The translations under genes and the position numbers were made by a program. Below are positions 44,177-52,751 of a stretch of DNA of 64,000 nt, piece by piece. Position 1 is the first letter of the stretch. Every line of letters begins with the position of its first letter. The stretch is from assembly GCF_016650695.1 (NCBI RefSeq), contig NZ_JAEKFH010000006.1, positions 558,001-622,000 of the forward strand, written 5' to 3'. The notes below the pieces were generated by a model. That model searched no databases and had not been told where the DNA came from. It saw only the letters and a list, made by a program, of their open reading frames with translations. The stretch is from Pseudomonas sp. TH41. Lineage in GTDB: Bacteria > Pseudomonadota > Gammaproteobacteria > Pseudomonadales > Pseudomonadaceae.

Positions 44177-45178
44177 ATGGTGGACAATGACTGGATAACA
44201 CTACTTTCTGCCGCAGCCTTGGGGTTTTCGGTGCTGAACTATGTGCTATTGGACGGCACTGATCTTGGCGTTGGCGTACTAATGGGCCTTACCCGTTGTA
44301 GCAAGCATCGTCGTGCCATGGCCGTGACTATCTTGCCCATATGGGATGCTAATGAAACATGGCTCGTGCTCGGTGGCGGCGGTCTGTTGGCATTATTTCC
44401 GCTGGCCTACGCCATTCTGCTGCCGGCGCTTTATCTGCCTTTTATCCTAATGTTTTTGGCGTTGAGTCTTCGAGCGGTCGCGCTGGAGTTTCGTGACTAC
44501 GCGCCAAGCCACGGAATCAAACGCGCGGTCGACGGCTTGTTGTTGTGCGGTTCACTGCTCGCCGGCGGATCTCAGGGAATCGTATTGGGTACGCTGGTAC
44601 AAGGCGTACCTAATGATGCCGGGCAGTACAACGGTAACGGGTGGGAATGGCTGGGTCTGTTTCCGCTGTACTGTGGCGCAGTGCTTGTGGTGGGCTACAC
44701 GTGGCTGGGCGCCTGCTGGCTTTATTGGCGTACGGAAGAAGAACTCCAGCGGCGGGCAAGGCGGCAGGCGAGGGCGCTGGCAAGCATAATCTTAGTGCTA
44801 TTGGCCGGGTTGGTTGTCTGGACAGCGACACTGGATACCCGGTATGCACAGCGGCTTTCAGATCGTTTTGTCTGGCTACCGACAGCAACCCTGCTCATTG
44901 CACTGCTGATCGGCTTCGTCCTGGGATTTCGCAGTCGCCGACATTATCTTCCCCTGTTCGCTGCATTGGGAATCTTCGTTGTTGCATTCGCAGTGATGAA
45001 CGCGGTGCTTTTTCCGTTAATTGTCCCGCCGCATCTGAGCTTGCAAGCTGCCGCCTCCAGTCCGACCAGCCAGATTTTCATGCTGGTCGGTTTCGCCGTG
45101 CTGATACCAGTGACGCTCATCTACAACACCTACGGCTTCAGAGTCTTCAGTGGAAAGGTTCGTGCCGCCCGTGATTGA
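44177..45178 (+). CDS. cioB: Cytochrome bd-type quinol oxidase subunit II
   Basis: 333 residues, about eight membrane helices. CydB/CioB features: VLDGTDLGVGVLMGL near the start, WDANETWLVLGGGGLLALFP (~57) and the C-terminal FMLVGFAVLIPVTLIYNTYGF. It completes the heterodimer with subunit I. No small CydX-type gene follows; the next gene converges from the other strand 10 bases beyond the stop. Confidence 0.93.
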   Translation: MVDNDWITLLSAAALGFSVLNYVLLDGTDLGVGVLMGLTRCSKHRRAMAVTILPIWDANETWLVLGGGGLLALFPLAYAILLPALYLPFILMFLALSLRAVALEFRDYAPSHGIKRAVDGLLLCGSLLAGGSQGIVLGTLVQGVPNDAGQYNGNGWEWLGLFPLYCGAVLVVGYTWLGACWLYWRTEEELQRRARRQARALASIILVLLAGLVVWTATLDTRYAQRLSDRFVWLPTATLLIALLIGFVLGFRSRRHYLPLFAALGIFVVAFAVMNAVLFPLIVPPHLSLQAAASSPTSQIFMLVGFAVLIPVTLIYNTYGFRVFSGKVRAARD

Positions 45179-45188
45179 CCATAGCCTT

Positions 45189-45719
45189 TCAATGCTGGCC
45201 AACCCAATACTGGTGTACGGCGCCCGGCAAACCTTGTACCGGGTCTTGGTCGGGAAACGGCAGCGTGTCGATGCTCGCCAGTTGGGCCTTGGTTGGCGCC
45301 ACGCGGCAGATATCGGCATGCTGACCCGGCGGATAAGCACCGACGACCAGAAAGTCTTCGCTGGACTCTAAATTGCAGTGGCCGGTGCCGGCTGGTAGCA
45401 GCAATACATCGCCTGAGTTGACTTCAAGTACGTGTCCATCTGGGCCGCCCAGCATCAACCGGGCCTGGCCGCTGGCGATGCCAAGCACTTCATGACCTTC
45501 GGTATGGTAGTGGTGGTAGCTATAAACCCCGTATCGCCATTGTGGCAGCCAGCCATTGGCGCTGAAGGTTTTCTCGAACAACGCAGCCGGGTCACCACCC
45601 TGAACGGCAATCGCGTTGGGGTAAATGAGTACCGGTAGGCGCGGGTTGTTAGGAACCCATTTGTTGCGTTCAAACATCAGGATTTGAACGGTAGCGGTCA
45701 CAGCTTGCGGTTTGTTCAT
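45189..45719 (-). CDS. Cupin-domain protein
   Basis: 176 residues with one cupin barrel. Metal-ligand motif 1 is YSYHHYHTEGHEVLGIASG (two His and Glu) and motif 2 is DVLLLPAGTGHCNL (His). The spacing suits a YjlB-like cupin that binds one divalent metal. Substrate unknown. A small gene lies upstream on the same strand; the 3' end abuts the oxidase operon. Confidence 0.8.
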   Translation of the reverse strand: MNKPQAVTATVQILMFERNKWVPNNPRLPVLIYPNAIAVQGGDPAALFEKTFSANGWLPQWRYGVYSYHHYHTEGHEVLGIASGQARLMLGGPDGHVLEVNSGDVLLLPAGTGHCNLESSEDFLVVGAYPPGQHADICRVAPTKAQLASIDTLPFPDQDPVQGLPGAVHQYWVGQH

Positions 45720-45756
45720 TCAAGGATCTCCGAAACTTGGCTACGGCGATGGATTT

Positions 45757-46014
45757 TCATACATCGATCTGTAACTCCAAATCAGCGTTTTCCAATTTGC
45801 GGGCATGAGCCACTGTGCCATTCAAGCGCTCTCCTGAAGAAAGGGTAATGGTCAAGGAATGAGCCTTGTGCAGATCGTCTGGCTCTGGCGAAAGCACCTG
45901 CACCTGTAAGGCACCAGGCTTGATGGGCGTGATGAGTAGGTCGCAATCAACAGTTTTAGCGATAGGGCCGAGAAGGGTGTCGTTTAAGTAAATCAAACGT
46001 ACGTGGTCTGTCAT
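45757..46014 (-). CDS. Small conserved hypothetical protein, 85 residues
   Basis: MTDHVRLIYLNDTLLGPIAK, then beta-strand-like sequence with TLSSGERLNGTVAHARKLE near the end. It looks like a small beta-barrel, soluble. A GGACGTAG site precedes the ATG. It lies 37 bases upstream of the cupin gene on the same strand and is probably cotranscribed. No function assigned. Confidence 0.55.
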   Translation of the reverse strand: MTDHVRLIYLNDTLLGPIAKTVDCDLLITPIKPGALQVQVLSPEPDDLHKAHSLTITLSSGERLNGTVAHARKLENADLELQIDV

Positions 46015-46259
46015 GGCTACGTCCTTTAATGCCAGGGATTGGAGGCGTAGTTTCTGTGCTCACCTATGCGCTAGACGGTAGCTATGACAAAAGAGTTCAA
46101 CGCCAAGGGCTGACCGCTCCCAGACGTGCAAGTGCAGGCCGATGTACCGAGGCGCATCTATAGCTTCTCGATAACCAATCTTGGGTCTGCAGTTGAGCTA
46201 AAAGCTGACTAACAAGTCAGGATGGTCAGCTGCACTTGTCTTATTACGAGGATCACTCC

Positions 46260-46496
46260 ATGCGCCACTACACCTTGAAATACTTGTTCAACGGCGAGGC
46301 CCGCACCCACATGTTCGAACTCAAGCAGCCTCAGCTGCCCTTGCATGAGGCGGCGATGCACCTGCTTCAGCTGCATTTTGGGGATGGAGAGAACAGCCTA
46401 CTCATGCCCACTGCGGACGCGACGCCGGAGGAGATATTAGAGCAGGCTGAGCTGGTAGGGCTGACGCAGATTAAGGTCGTTAATAAACCCAGTTGA
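46260..46496 (+). CDS. Small conserved hypothetical protein, 78 residues
   Basis: Starts MRHYTLKYLFNGEARTHMF; the ATG at 46260 is preferred because GAGGATCACTCC precedes it. The second half is helical (PLHEAAMHLLQLHFGDG; EEILEQAELVGLTQIKVV). Of a type common in Pseudomonas, function unknown. Confidence 0.6.
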   Translation: MRHYTLKYLFNGEARTHMFELKQPQLPLHEAAMHLLQLHFGDGENSLLMPTADATPEEILEQAELVGLTQIKVVNKPS

Positions 46497-46623
46497 TGCC
46501 AGATGCAGCGACCAGCAACGCGCGCCTCGGCAGATTTGAAGGGCTGTTTTTGGCCGACTTTGGTTAGTCGTTACAGGGACAGGAATCGGCCGATAGTGGT
46601 CGGTAGCTCCTGTGAAGCCCAAG

Positions 46624-47045
46624 TCATGCCCCTATGAATCGAGCGGGGATCCGTGAGACAAAACATGTCCCTGATTCCACCGTCGAAGTGACACTCGAGG
46701 TTCCATTATGCGCCCTGGCGATTTGCAATTCGATGTAGTGGCCCAATCCCAGACCTTCGTCACGTTGATCCGCTTCTGATCGAGCAAACGCCTCGAATAG
46801 CAATGGCATTAACTCCAGAGAACTGGGGCGCCTTGGTTGGCCTCCGATATAACAAGCTCGTCATCATCGGTATAAGCATGCACGCTGATGGGTGTTGCAG
46901 CTGCCCCGCGCGTGACCGCGTTACCCAATAGGTTTGATAACAATTGACTGACCCGCAGAGCGTCGCAGTAGACGCTAGTGGGCACGTTAAGTGAGTGAGT
47001 CAAAACTGCCTGAGGATGTGATGTTTGTACTTCATCCAAGGGCAT
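46624..47045 (-). pseudogene. Histidine kinase ATPase-domain remnant with a frameshift
   Basis: C-terminal part of a sensor kinase. The first piece (46809-47045) has the N-box region RVSQLLSNLLGNAVTRGAA. The second (46624-46809) continues after a one-base frameshift at about 46.81 kb with MPLLFEAFARSEAD, GLGLGHYIELQIARAHNG and VESGTCFVSRIPA. Sequence and order match the intact kinase at 47995-49119. Sensor, His box and catalytic start are missing. Confidence 0.8.
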
Positions 47046-47249
47046 GAAGGTGGCTTGAACACGTGGAAGAGTCGGAGATTTCGCACTGTCAGATCACGAT
47101 TTGGTGGTGGAAGTCATCGAGGAGTGAGGATGAGCAGGTCAACGGCCAGGACATGGCAATAGCTAGTCGTAAATTGCCTTACCCAAGCGTTTGGCGACTA
47201 TTCTTAATAGACAGGAATCAGTCAACCCAACCACCGAGGAGGAAAAGTC

Positions 47250-47489
47250 ATGATCTCCAGTCTTGAGCTGCGCCACATCATCGAAAGCGGCTTTCTGCCT
47301 CTTTCCTGTAATTGCACCGTGAATCCTGACGGTTCACTGATGATCAAGGTATTCGAGCCTTCATCTGATCGCGTCGAACTATTGGTCACTGCTGTTTCTG
47401 CTGCGAATCTCACCTCCAGTCGTGCAATCGCGAATCTGATCTCAGAGCTCCGAAGCGATATGACGGTCTGCAAAACAACATTTGCGTGA
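47250..47489 (+). CDS. DUF1652 small protein, copy 1
   Basis: 79 residues: MISSLELRHIIESGFLPLSC, CTVNPDGSLMIKVFEPSSDR, then LTSSRAIANLISELRSDM. This is the DUF1652 pattern, a small Pseudomonas family with no known function. A strong GAGGAGGAAAAG site precedes the ATG. A near copy is at 50237. Each lies downstream of kinase sequence, one decayed and one intact. Confidence 0.85.
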   Translation: MISSLELRHIIESGFLPLSCNCTVNPDGSLMIKVFEPSSDRVELLVTAVSAANLTSSRAIANLISELRSDMTVCKTTFA

Positions 47490-47589
47490 CGAGGCGCTCA
47501 TCGAGTCGTGAAGTTTTCTCGACCGTTAGGTGCCTGCCTTTGATGTCGGGCTAGACTCCAGCGTCACCCATCATCAAAGTCCTTCAGTC

Positions 47590-47796
47590 GTGTCCGTCGA
47601 AAGAATTTTTCACCTAGAACAAGCCCTGTTAGCAATGATCACCGCCGCTGGCCAACAAGGCATCGGTAGTGATGTGTTATGCGCGCAAGCCGTAGGAGGA
47701 TTGATGACTGACCGTTACTGGCACTGGGCGAATGCGGAGCACAGACACGGCGCCGCCGAAATCGAAAGTGCTATGACACTTCTGTTCGATAAATAG
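47590..47796 (+). CDS. Small hypothetical protein
   Basis: 68 residues from GTG at 47590 (the frame is open to a GTG at 47530). Helical; begins MSVERIFHLEQALLAMITAA, contains DRYWHWANAEHRHGAAEIES. Similar small proteins occur in Pseudomonas. The start choice is uncertain because both sites have weak ribosome signals. Confidence 0.4.
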   Translation: MSVERIFHLEQALLAMITAAGQQGIGSDVLCAQAVGGLMTDRYWHWANAEHRHGAAEIESAMTLLFDK

Positions 47797-47994
47797 AGTC
47801 GGATATGAACGTCGTCGTTTAGTGCTGCTGACGTATCCTGAAAGATGGAAAATCTTGGTACGCAGCCTCTCAAAACTAGATGGATGAGAAGCAAAAATAT
47901 AAAGCGGGTAGGCCTGCATCCACGGATACCAGACTGAAATTTTTGGTACCTCATGGTCTTCCGGTGCGGTGGTACCTGTGCAATCGAAAGACCG

Positions 47995-49119
47995 TTATTG
48001 GCTAACGGGTAACTTCACACGGAAAATCGTGCCCTGCTCCAGCGTCGACTCGACCTCTATTGTTCCACCATGTCCCTCTACAATCTGGGATGCTATGAAT
48101 AATCCCAGCCCCAGACCAGACGACGCTCCTTCTCCCTCGGAGTACCTGGAATAACGTCCTTCTGGATTGAAGAGAGAGGGCAATGCATAGGCAGGAATGG
48201 GCTCTCCGTAGTTCTGCACGCAAAAGCAGGCACTGGTGCCATCCCCGTTCAAGGTGATATTAATTGGACGCTGTGAGTTGCCATGCCGTACAGCATTGCC
48301 AATGAGATTCGAGAAAACTTGTGCCATGCGCGTTGGGTCGTACTGTCCGGATACCGTTCCCGTATCGACGAAAATAATTTGCGCTTTAGGATGGGCGGTG
48401 GTGAGCTCGTCCACGACTGATTTGCAAACAGAAGTCAGGTTAGTCTTTTGCGGTCGTACCGGGATACCAGTTCCCAGATTACACCGCGCCAAGTCGAGCA
48501 GGTCGTTCACCATGTGGTTGGCGCTTTGAACACTTGTAGAAATCTGCGCAATTATCTTTTTTCCACGAGTGCCCAGTTCTTCTGTCTGTCTCAGCAAGTC
48601 GGCGCCCAGCGTCACGGCGCCCAATGGTGTGCGAAGGTCGTGGCCTAACACCCCCAAGACTGTTTTTCGGGTTGTCTCTACCGCTTGACCATAGGTCTCA
48701 ATCGATTCGATAAGCGCTTGATCTATCGCCTCGTTGAATCGAATCATGTCGACGATTTGATGGTCTTTCCCTTCATATCCTTGGGCAAGCCAAAGTCTGA
48801 GTACGCTCGACCTGAGTGCACGATATTCGGAAACCATCTGGTCTAAAGTGAAACCAGCCATGAGGCGCGTCAGTGCGTGGCTTTGGGCAGCCGATTCTTC
48901 GTCGGTTACAGGCCCCATGCCTTGAGACTTGTCGATCTGTTGCTGCGGAGTTTGGGAGGTGCGCATATCCTCTGCAACACTCCTCAAAATATACTCGGCA
49001 TGGTCTCTAAGGCCTCGTGAATCCAAAGCTGGCATCGGGGTATCAACAGACCTGGCGAATTCCTCCCACGCTTGCAGAATAGGCTCAAGGTTTTTGAGGA
49101 TGAAATCTGAAAGTCGCAT
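47995..49119 (-). CDS. Sensor histidine kinase with RsbRD-like N-terminal domain
   Basis: 374 residues from MRLSDFILKNLEPILQAWEEF (AAGGACTG before this ATG). Residues 1-150 are a helical RsbRD-type sensor without membrane segments, so the kinase is cytoplasmic. The His box is VLGVLGHDLRTPLGAV (~170), the N box is FSNLIGNAVRHGNS (~280), and the G boxes are SSGLGLGLFIASQIVEGHGG (~335). It autophosphorylates and passes the phosphate to a response regulator, probably the divergent CheY-like protein at 49303. A decayed copy of its ATPase end lies at 46.6-47.0 kb. Confidence 0.9.
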   Translation of the reverse strand: MRLSDFILKNLEPILQAWEEFARSVDTPMPALDSRGLRDHAEYILRSVAEDMRTSQTPQQQIDKSQGMGPVTDEESAAQSHALTRLMAGFTLDQMVSEYRALRSSVLRLWLAQGYEGKDHQIVDMIRFNEAIDQALIESIETYGQAVETTRKTVLGVLGHDLRTPLGAVTLGADLLRQTEELGTRGKKIIAQISTSVQSANHMVNDLLDLARCNLGTGIPVRPQKTNLTSVCKSVVDELTTAHPKAQIIFVDTGTVSGQYDPTRMAQVFSNLIGNAVRHGNSQRPINITLNGDGTSACFCVQNYGEPIPAYALPSLFNPEGRYSRYSEGEGASSGLGLGLFIASQIVEGHGGTIEVESTLEQGTIFRVKLPVSQ

Positions 49120-49302
49120 GACAGTCCTTTCTCGCCTCCTGTTTATGATGAAGGTATCAGCCACCTAAATTTGGTCGACAAAATCAGACTAGCGGAATGA
49201 CAAAAATCGGCAATAGATCCAGCACTGAAAACCGCTCGTCAGCTGCCCGAAACGCTAACTATTTGCAGTACCTCTAAGTGAAAAGGTTTCGGGATCTTAA
49301 CC

Positions 49303-49662
49303 ATGTCGCCAACAGTGCTGGTCGTAGAAGATGATGAAATACTGCGTTCCCTGGTGGTTGATGCAATTTCGCTGTTGGGGTTATGTGTGATTGATTGTGC
49401 ATCTGCAGATGACGCTCTCACCACGCTGGAGGGCTCGTCTTCAATAGCTCTGGTAATGACCGACGTATGCATGCCGGGCAGTATGGATGGATTGGAATTA
49501 GCACAAGTGATCTGGTCACGTTGGCCTTGCTTGCCTGTCATCGTCACGTCCGGCAATAGATCGATACCCGACGGGCTGTTGCCTTCCCATGCTATGTTCC
49601 TGCGCAAGCCATGGGCACTGGATGTATTGCATGAGGCGGTCAGGAAGTACCTGCCGGCGTAG
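49303..49662 (+). CDS. Single-domain CheY-like response regulator
   Basis: 119 residues: the acidic pocket in VLVVEDDEILRSLV, the phospho-acceptor Asp in LVMTDVCMPGSMDGLEL (~54), Thr/Ser in PVIVTSGN (~81) and Lys in FLRKPWALDVL (~102). No output domain, so it signals by protein contact. It is divergent from the cytoplasmic kinase. A truncated paralogue of the same type sits at 50531-50644. The ATG follows GGGATCTTAACC, a weak site. Confidence 0.85.
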   Translation: MSPTVLVVEDDEILRSLVVDAISLLGLCVIDCASADDALTTLEGSSSIALVMTDVCMPGSMDGLELAQVIWSRWPCLPVIVTSGNRSIPDGLLPSHAMFLRKPWALDVLHEAVRKYLPA

Positions 49663-49989
49663 TGTCCGCATCCAACCGCTCGATAGATGTAACGGACGTT
49701 CATGCCAACCCACCAGTTGTTTGGTTTTGTGTGCGCTACGCCGTTTCGACCTTTCCGAATTACCTCTGTATCAGCCCAAAGAGCCAGGATGAATTGGAGG
49801 TGTATTTCTCCAATTCACACCGTCGGCAAATTTCTCTTCGTTACTCAGGTCGCAGTCGCTTGACGTGGAATTGAGAAAAACTGGCAAGCCACTTTTTGCC
49901 GAAGAATCCTAGGTATCTTTTCTGGGATTCTGATCCGTGCGCTGACCAGGCTATTGATTCACCCATCCCGGTCTCTGGCACGGAACTCA

Positions 49990-50061
49990 TGAGCTTTAAA
50001 TCTTCCACCCTGGTTTGATTGATGTTGAATAGCAGGGAAGGAGCAGGTCTGAATTAGGCAT
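49990..50061 (-). pseudogene. DUF6124-like remnant
   Basis: ATG at 50061 (minus strand), with the same ribosome-site block (CGGAGGAATC) and early codons (MPNSDLL) as the gene at 57.7 kb. The frame then shifts; the continuation SLLFNINQTRVE is readable in another frame. Only the first ~24 codons remain. The rest of 49663-50236 holds no gene I can support. Confidence 0.55.
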
Positions 50062-50236
50062 CACGATTCCTCCGTGGAAAAGCCAAGCGTAGCAGTACAC
50101 AAAACTTGAGGATCGACTGCGTCAGCTCGATGCCAGTGGAGGTGAAACGATTGGTTGGGAATTACTTCGGCGCGTTCCTTGACTACTGAGTTTCATAGAC
50201 AAGAATGAGATGAAATTTCTCATTAGGATGAACGTC

Positions 50237-50476
50237 ATGATTTCCGCTCTTGAGCTCCGACATATCATTGAGAGCGGTTTATTACCTCGCTCCTGCACCT
50301 GCTCCGTGAACCCCCAAGGGTCGCTTTTGATCAAGATGATTGAGGCCTCCTCTGGCCGTGTCGAACTGTTTGTCCCCGGAGTGTTGGCATCGGATCTCAC
50401 GTCCAGTCGGGCGATTTCAAATTTGCTCGGCGAACTCAGAATTGAAATGACGGCGCGCAAAGCGATCTGTGCGTAG
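50237..50476 (+). CDS. DUF1652 small protein, copy 2
   Basis: 79 residues: MISALELRHIIESGLLPRSC, then QGSLLIKMIEASSGRVELFV and LTSSRAISNLLGELRIEM. Clearly paralogous to the protein at 47250. The ATG at 50237 is chosen over 50210 by family length and the AGGATGAACG site. Function unknown. Confidence 0.85.
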   Translation: MISALELRHIIESGLLPRSCTCSVNPQGSLLIKMIEASSGRVELFVPGVLASDLTSSRAISNLLGELRIEMTARKAICA

Positions 50477-50530
50477 GCGCTACGGCAAATGGTGGACTCG
50501 GAGCATCAGAGCTAACAGCCCAACCACGAC

Positions 50531-50644
50531 TCAAGTCTTACGAGTGGGATAATTAGGCTGCAGGAGAGACGCCACCGCGATTACCAAGTCGTCCAATGAC
50601 CAAGGCTTATGCAGGTAGATGGTGGATGGCGGTATCCGGGGCAT
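50531..50644 (-). pseudogene. Response-regulator C-terminal remnant
   Basis: 37 codons: STIYLHKPWSLDDLVIAVAS then LLQPNYPTRKT and stop. The LHKPWSLDDL segment is the conserved Lys loop and last helix of a CheY-like receiver, close to the intact regulator at 49303. Confidence 0.65.
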
Positions 50645-50683
50645 TGTGGAGAGGCGCCCAACCACGGCTGGGCGCCATTTGAC

Positions 50684-52507
50684 TCAGCCAGTGTGGTGAC
50701 TCTCGGCAAGTCCATAGACGGATGTGTCGATGCCTTCGAAGCGCGCTTTTAACTGCAGCGCCAGATACAGCGAATAATGCCGTGATTGATGCAGGTTACC
50801 ACCGTGGAACCAGAGGTTTTCCTGCTGTGTTGGCTTCCACATGTTCCGCAGTTCGCCCTCGTACGGGCCAGGATCATTCGTGGTTCCAGAACCCAAGCCC
50901 CAGCAGCGGCCGACCTTGTCAGCTACTTCCTGGGAAATCAGCTTCGCCGCCCAACCATTCATTGAGCCATAGCCCGTGGCGTAGACGATCAGATCTGCCG
51001 GTAGTCGGCTGCCATCGTTGAGTACGACGGCATCTGCTTCGATACGTTCGACACCCAGGCCAGGCGCGCTCTTGAGCTTGATCGTGCCGTTAGCGATCAG
51101 TTCGGAGGCGCCGACGTCGATGTAGTAACCAGAACCACGGCGTACATACTTCATGAAAAGGCCAGACTCGTCGTCACCAAAATCGAGCATGAAGCCGGCC
51201 TTAGCCAAGCGCACGTAGAAGTCCTTGTCACGCTCCTTGATCGCGTCAAAGATGGGTTGATGAAAGCTTGGCATAACCTTGTAGGGGATCGAGGCGAACA
51301 GCATGTCGGCCTTGTCCGTGGTCAAACCCGTCTCCAGGGCGTCTTCAGAGTAGAGCCCGCCGAAGACGAGATCCATTAAGCTGTCGGAACGCACGATGTG
51401 GGTGCTGGAGCGTTGCACCATGGTCACCTCGGCGCCGTTCTCCACCAAGTCGGCGCAGATATCGTGAGCCGAATTGTTTGCACCGATGACCACCGCTCGC
51501 TTTCCACTCCAGGCGTCTCCGCCGGGATGGCGACTGGAATGATGCTGCTGGCCATTGAAAACCTCGGCACCCGGATAACTGGGAACATTGGGTACGCCAG
51601 ACATGCCGGTGGCGAGGATCAACTGGGTAGGCTGTAAAGTCACACGCTCGCCCTCGCGCTGCACTTCAACCTTCCAGGTGCCACTTTGCTCGTCAAAGCT
51701 GGCGCTCACGCATTCTGTACGCGGCCAATAATGGAGCTCCATAACTTTGGTGTACATTTCCAGCCAGTCGCCAATCTGGTCTTTTGGAGTGAAGACTGGC
51801 CAGTGATCGGGGAAGGGCAGGTAAGGCATATGGTCGTACCAGACAGGGTCGTGCAGGCACAGCGACTTGTAGCGACCGCGCCACTGATCACCAGGACGCT
51901 CGGCCTTGTCGACGATCAGAGTTGGCACACCCATTCGCTTGAGCCGCGCAGCGAGCCCCAGCCCACCCTGGCCGCCTCCCACGATCAGGCAGTAAGGTTG
52001 GGTGGTGATGCCTAGCGAAGCTTCTTCATCGCGACGCCGCTCTAGCCAGTTGCGTTTGTCGGCGTGGGCGTGACCATGACTGGCACCCATTGGACGACGG
52101 CGGCCGCTGGGTTCTTCAAAGCCTTTGAGCTCGCGCATGGTCGTCAACAGCGTCCAGCACAGGCCCTCCTTTAGACGCACGTAGCCTTTACCTCGCGCCG
52201 CATCTGTTTCCAGGCTGATCCAACCTTCGAGCACACCGTCATTCAGCGTTGCCTCGCCTTCCAGTTTCCATCGCTCAGGACGAGTCTGGTCGAGGCGTGT
52301 TTCGAGCATGTCTCGGATGGCAGGCTTGCCTTCCAAGGTCACCAAATTCCAGCTGAAAAGTAGCAGGTCACGCCAGTGACACTCTTCGGCAAACAGTTCC
52401 AGCACGCCGTCCACATCACGCTGGGCGAGACGCTCGCCGAGATTTTCGATCCAAGCAGCGAGTTGAGCAGTTGGCGTGTGCAGAGGCGTTTCGACAGCGA
52501 TGTTCAT
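50684..52507 (-). CDS. Flavin-containing (Baeyer-Villiger-type) monooxygenase with N-terminal SnoaL domain
   Basis: 607 residues from MNIAVETPLHTPTAQ, GGGAGAAG upstream. Residues ~1-130 have an NTF2/SnoaL-like fold (QRDVDGVLELFAEECHWRDL). The FAD-binding GxGxxG-type motif is LIVGGGQGGLGLAARLKRMG (~173), the NADP motif is RAVVIGANNSAHDICADL (~345), and ATGY closes the FMO part (LIVYATGYGSMNG, ~515). It inserts oxygen from O2 into an organic substrate with NADPH; the substrate is unknown. The gene is read from a sigma-54 promoter next to a divergent sigma-54 activator. Confidence 0.88.
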   Translation of the reverse strand: MNIAVETPLHTPTAQLAAWIENLGERLAQRDVDGVLELFAEECHWRDLLLFSWNLVTLEGKPAIRDMLETRLDQTRPERWKLEGEATLNDGVLEGWISLETDAARGKGYVRLKEGLCWTLLTTMRELKGFEEPSGRRRPMGASHGHAHADKRNWLERRRDEEASLGITTQPYCLIVGGGQGGLGLAARLKRMGVPTLIVDKAERPGDQWRGRYKSLCLHDPVWYDHMPYLPFPDHWPVFTPKDQIGDWLEMYTKVMELHYWPRTECVSASFDEQSGTWKVEVQREGERVTLQPTQLILATGMSGVPNVPSYPGAEVFNGQQHHSSRHPGGDAWSGKRAVVIGANNSAHDICADLVENGAEVTMVQRSSTHIVRSDSLMDLVFGGLYSEDALETGLTTDKADMLFASIPYKVMPSFHQPIFDAIKERDKDFYVRLAKAGFMLDFGDDESGLFMKYVRRGSGYYIDVGASELIANGTIKLKSAPGLGVERIEADAVVLNDGSRLPADLIVYATGYGSMNGWAAKLISQEVADKVGRCWGLGSGTTNDPGPYEGELRNMWKPTQQENLWFHGGNLHQSRHYSLYLALQLKARFEGIDTSVYGLAESHHTG

Positions 52508-52550
52508 GGGGCTTCTCCCGATCCTGTTGTTTTTGTACAACTTGCCCCAG

Positions 52551-52566
52551 AGCAAGGCTCGGGCCA
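52551..52566 (-). promoter_or_regulatory. Sigma-54 promoter of the flavin monooxygenase
   Basis: Minus strand TGGCCCGAGCCTTGCT against consensus TGGCACG-N4-TTGCW: only one mismatch, GG and GC exactly 10 bases apart. The predicted start lies near 52541, about 34 bases before the ATG. Confidence 0.85.
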
Positions 52567-52628
52567 CCTTCTCGAAAGCCCCATTGCAGAGCTGCTGCTG
52601 CAGTATTGCTCAGGCTTGGATTCGAATC

Positions 52629-52661
52629 TCTGTCACGATTCTGGAAATGGTGGATGACAGA
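52629..52661. promoter_or_regulatory. Candidate activator-binding inverted repeat
   Basis: TCTGTCA (52629-52635) and TGACAGA (52655-52661), perfect 7-base arms with a 19-base gap, about 65-110 bases upstream of the sigma-54 promoter. This is the usual place for the enhancer of an AcoR-type activator. A second TGTCAC lies just beyond. Confidence 0.5.
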
Positions 52662-52751
52662 GTGTCACTCGGTGCAAAAAGCGCTCATTGCGATCTTTTC
52701 ATATAAGCTGCGAACAGACCCGTGTCCTAACCGTAACGGAGAACAAGAACA

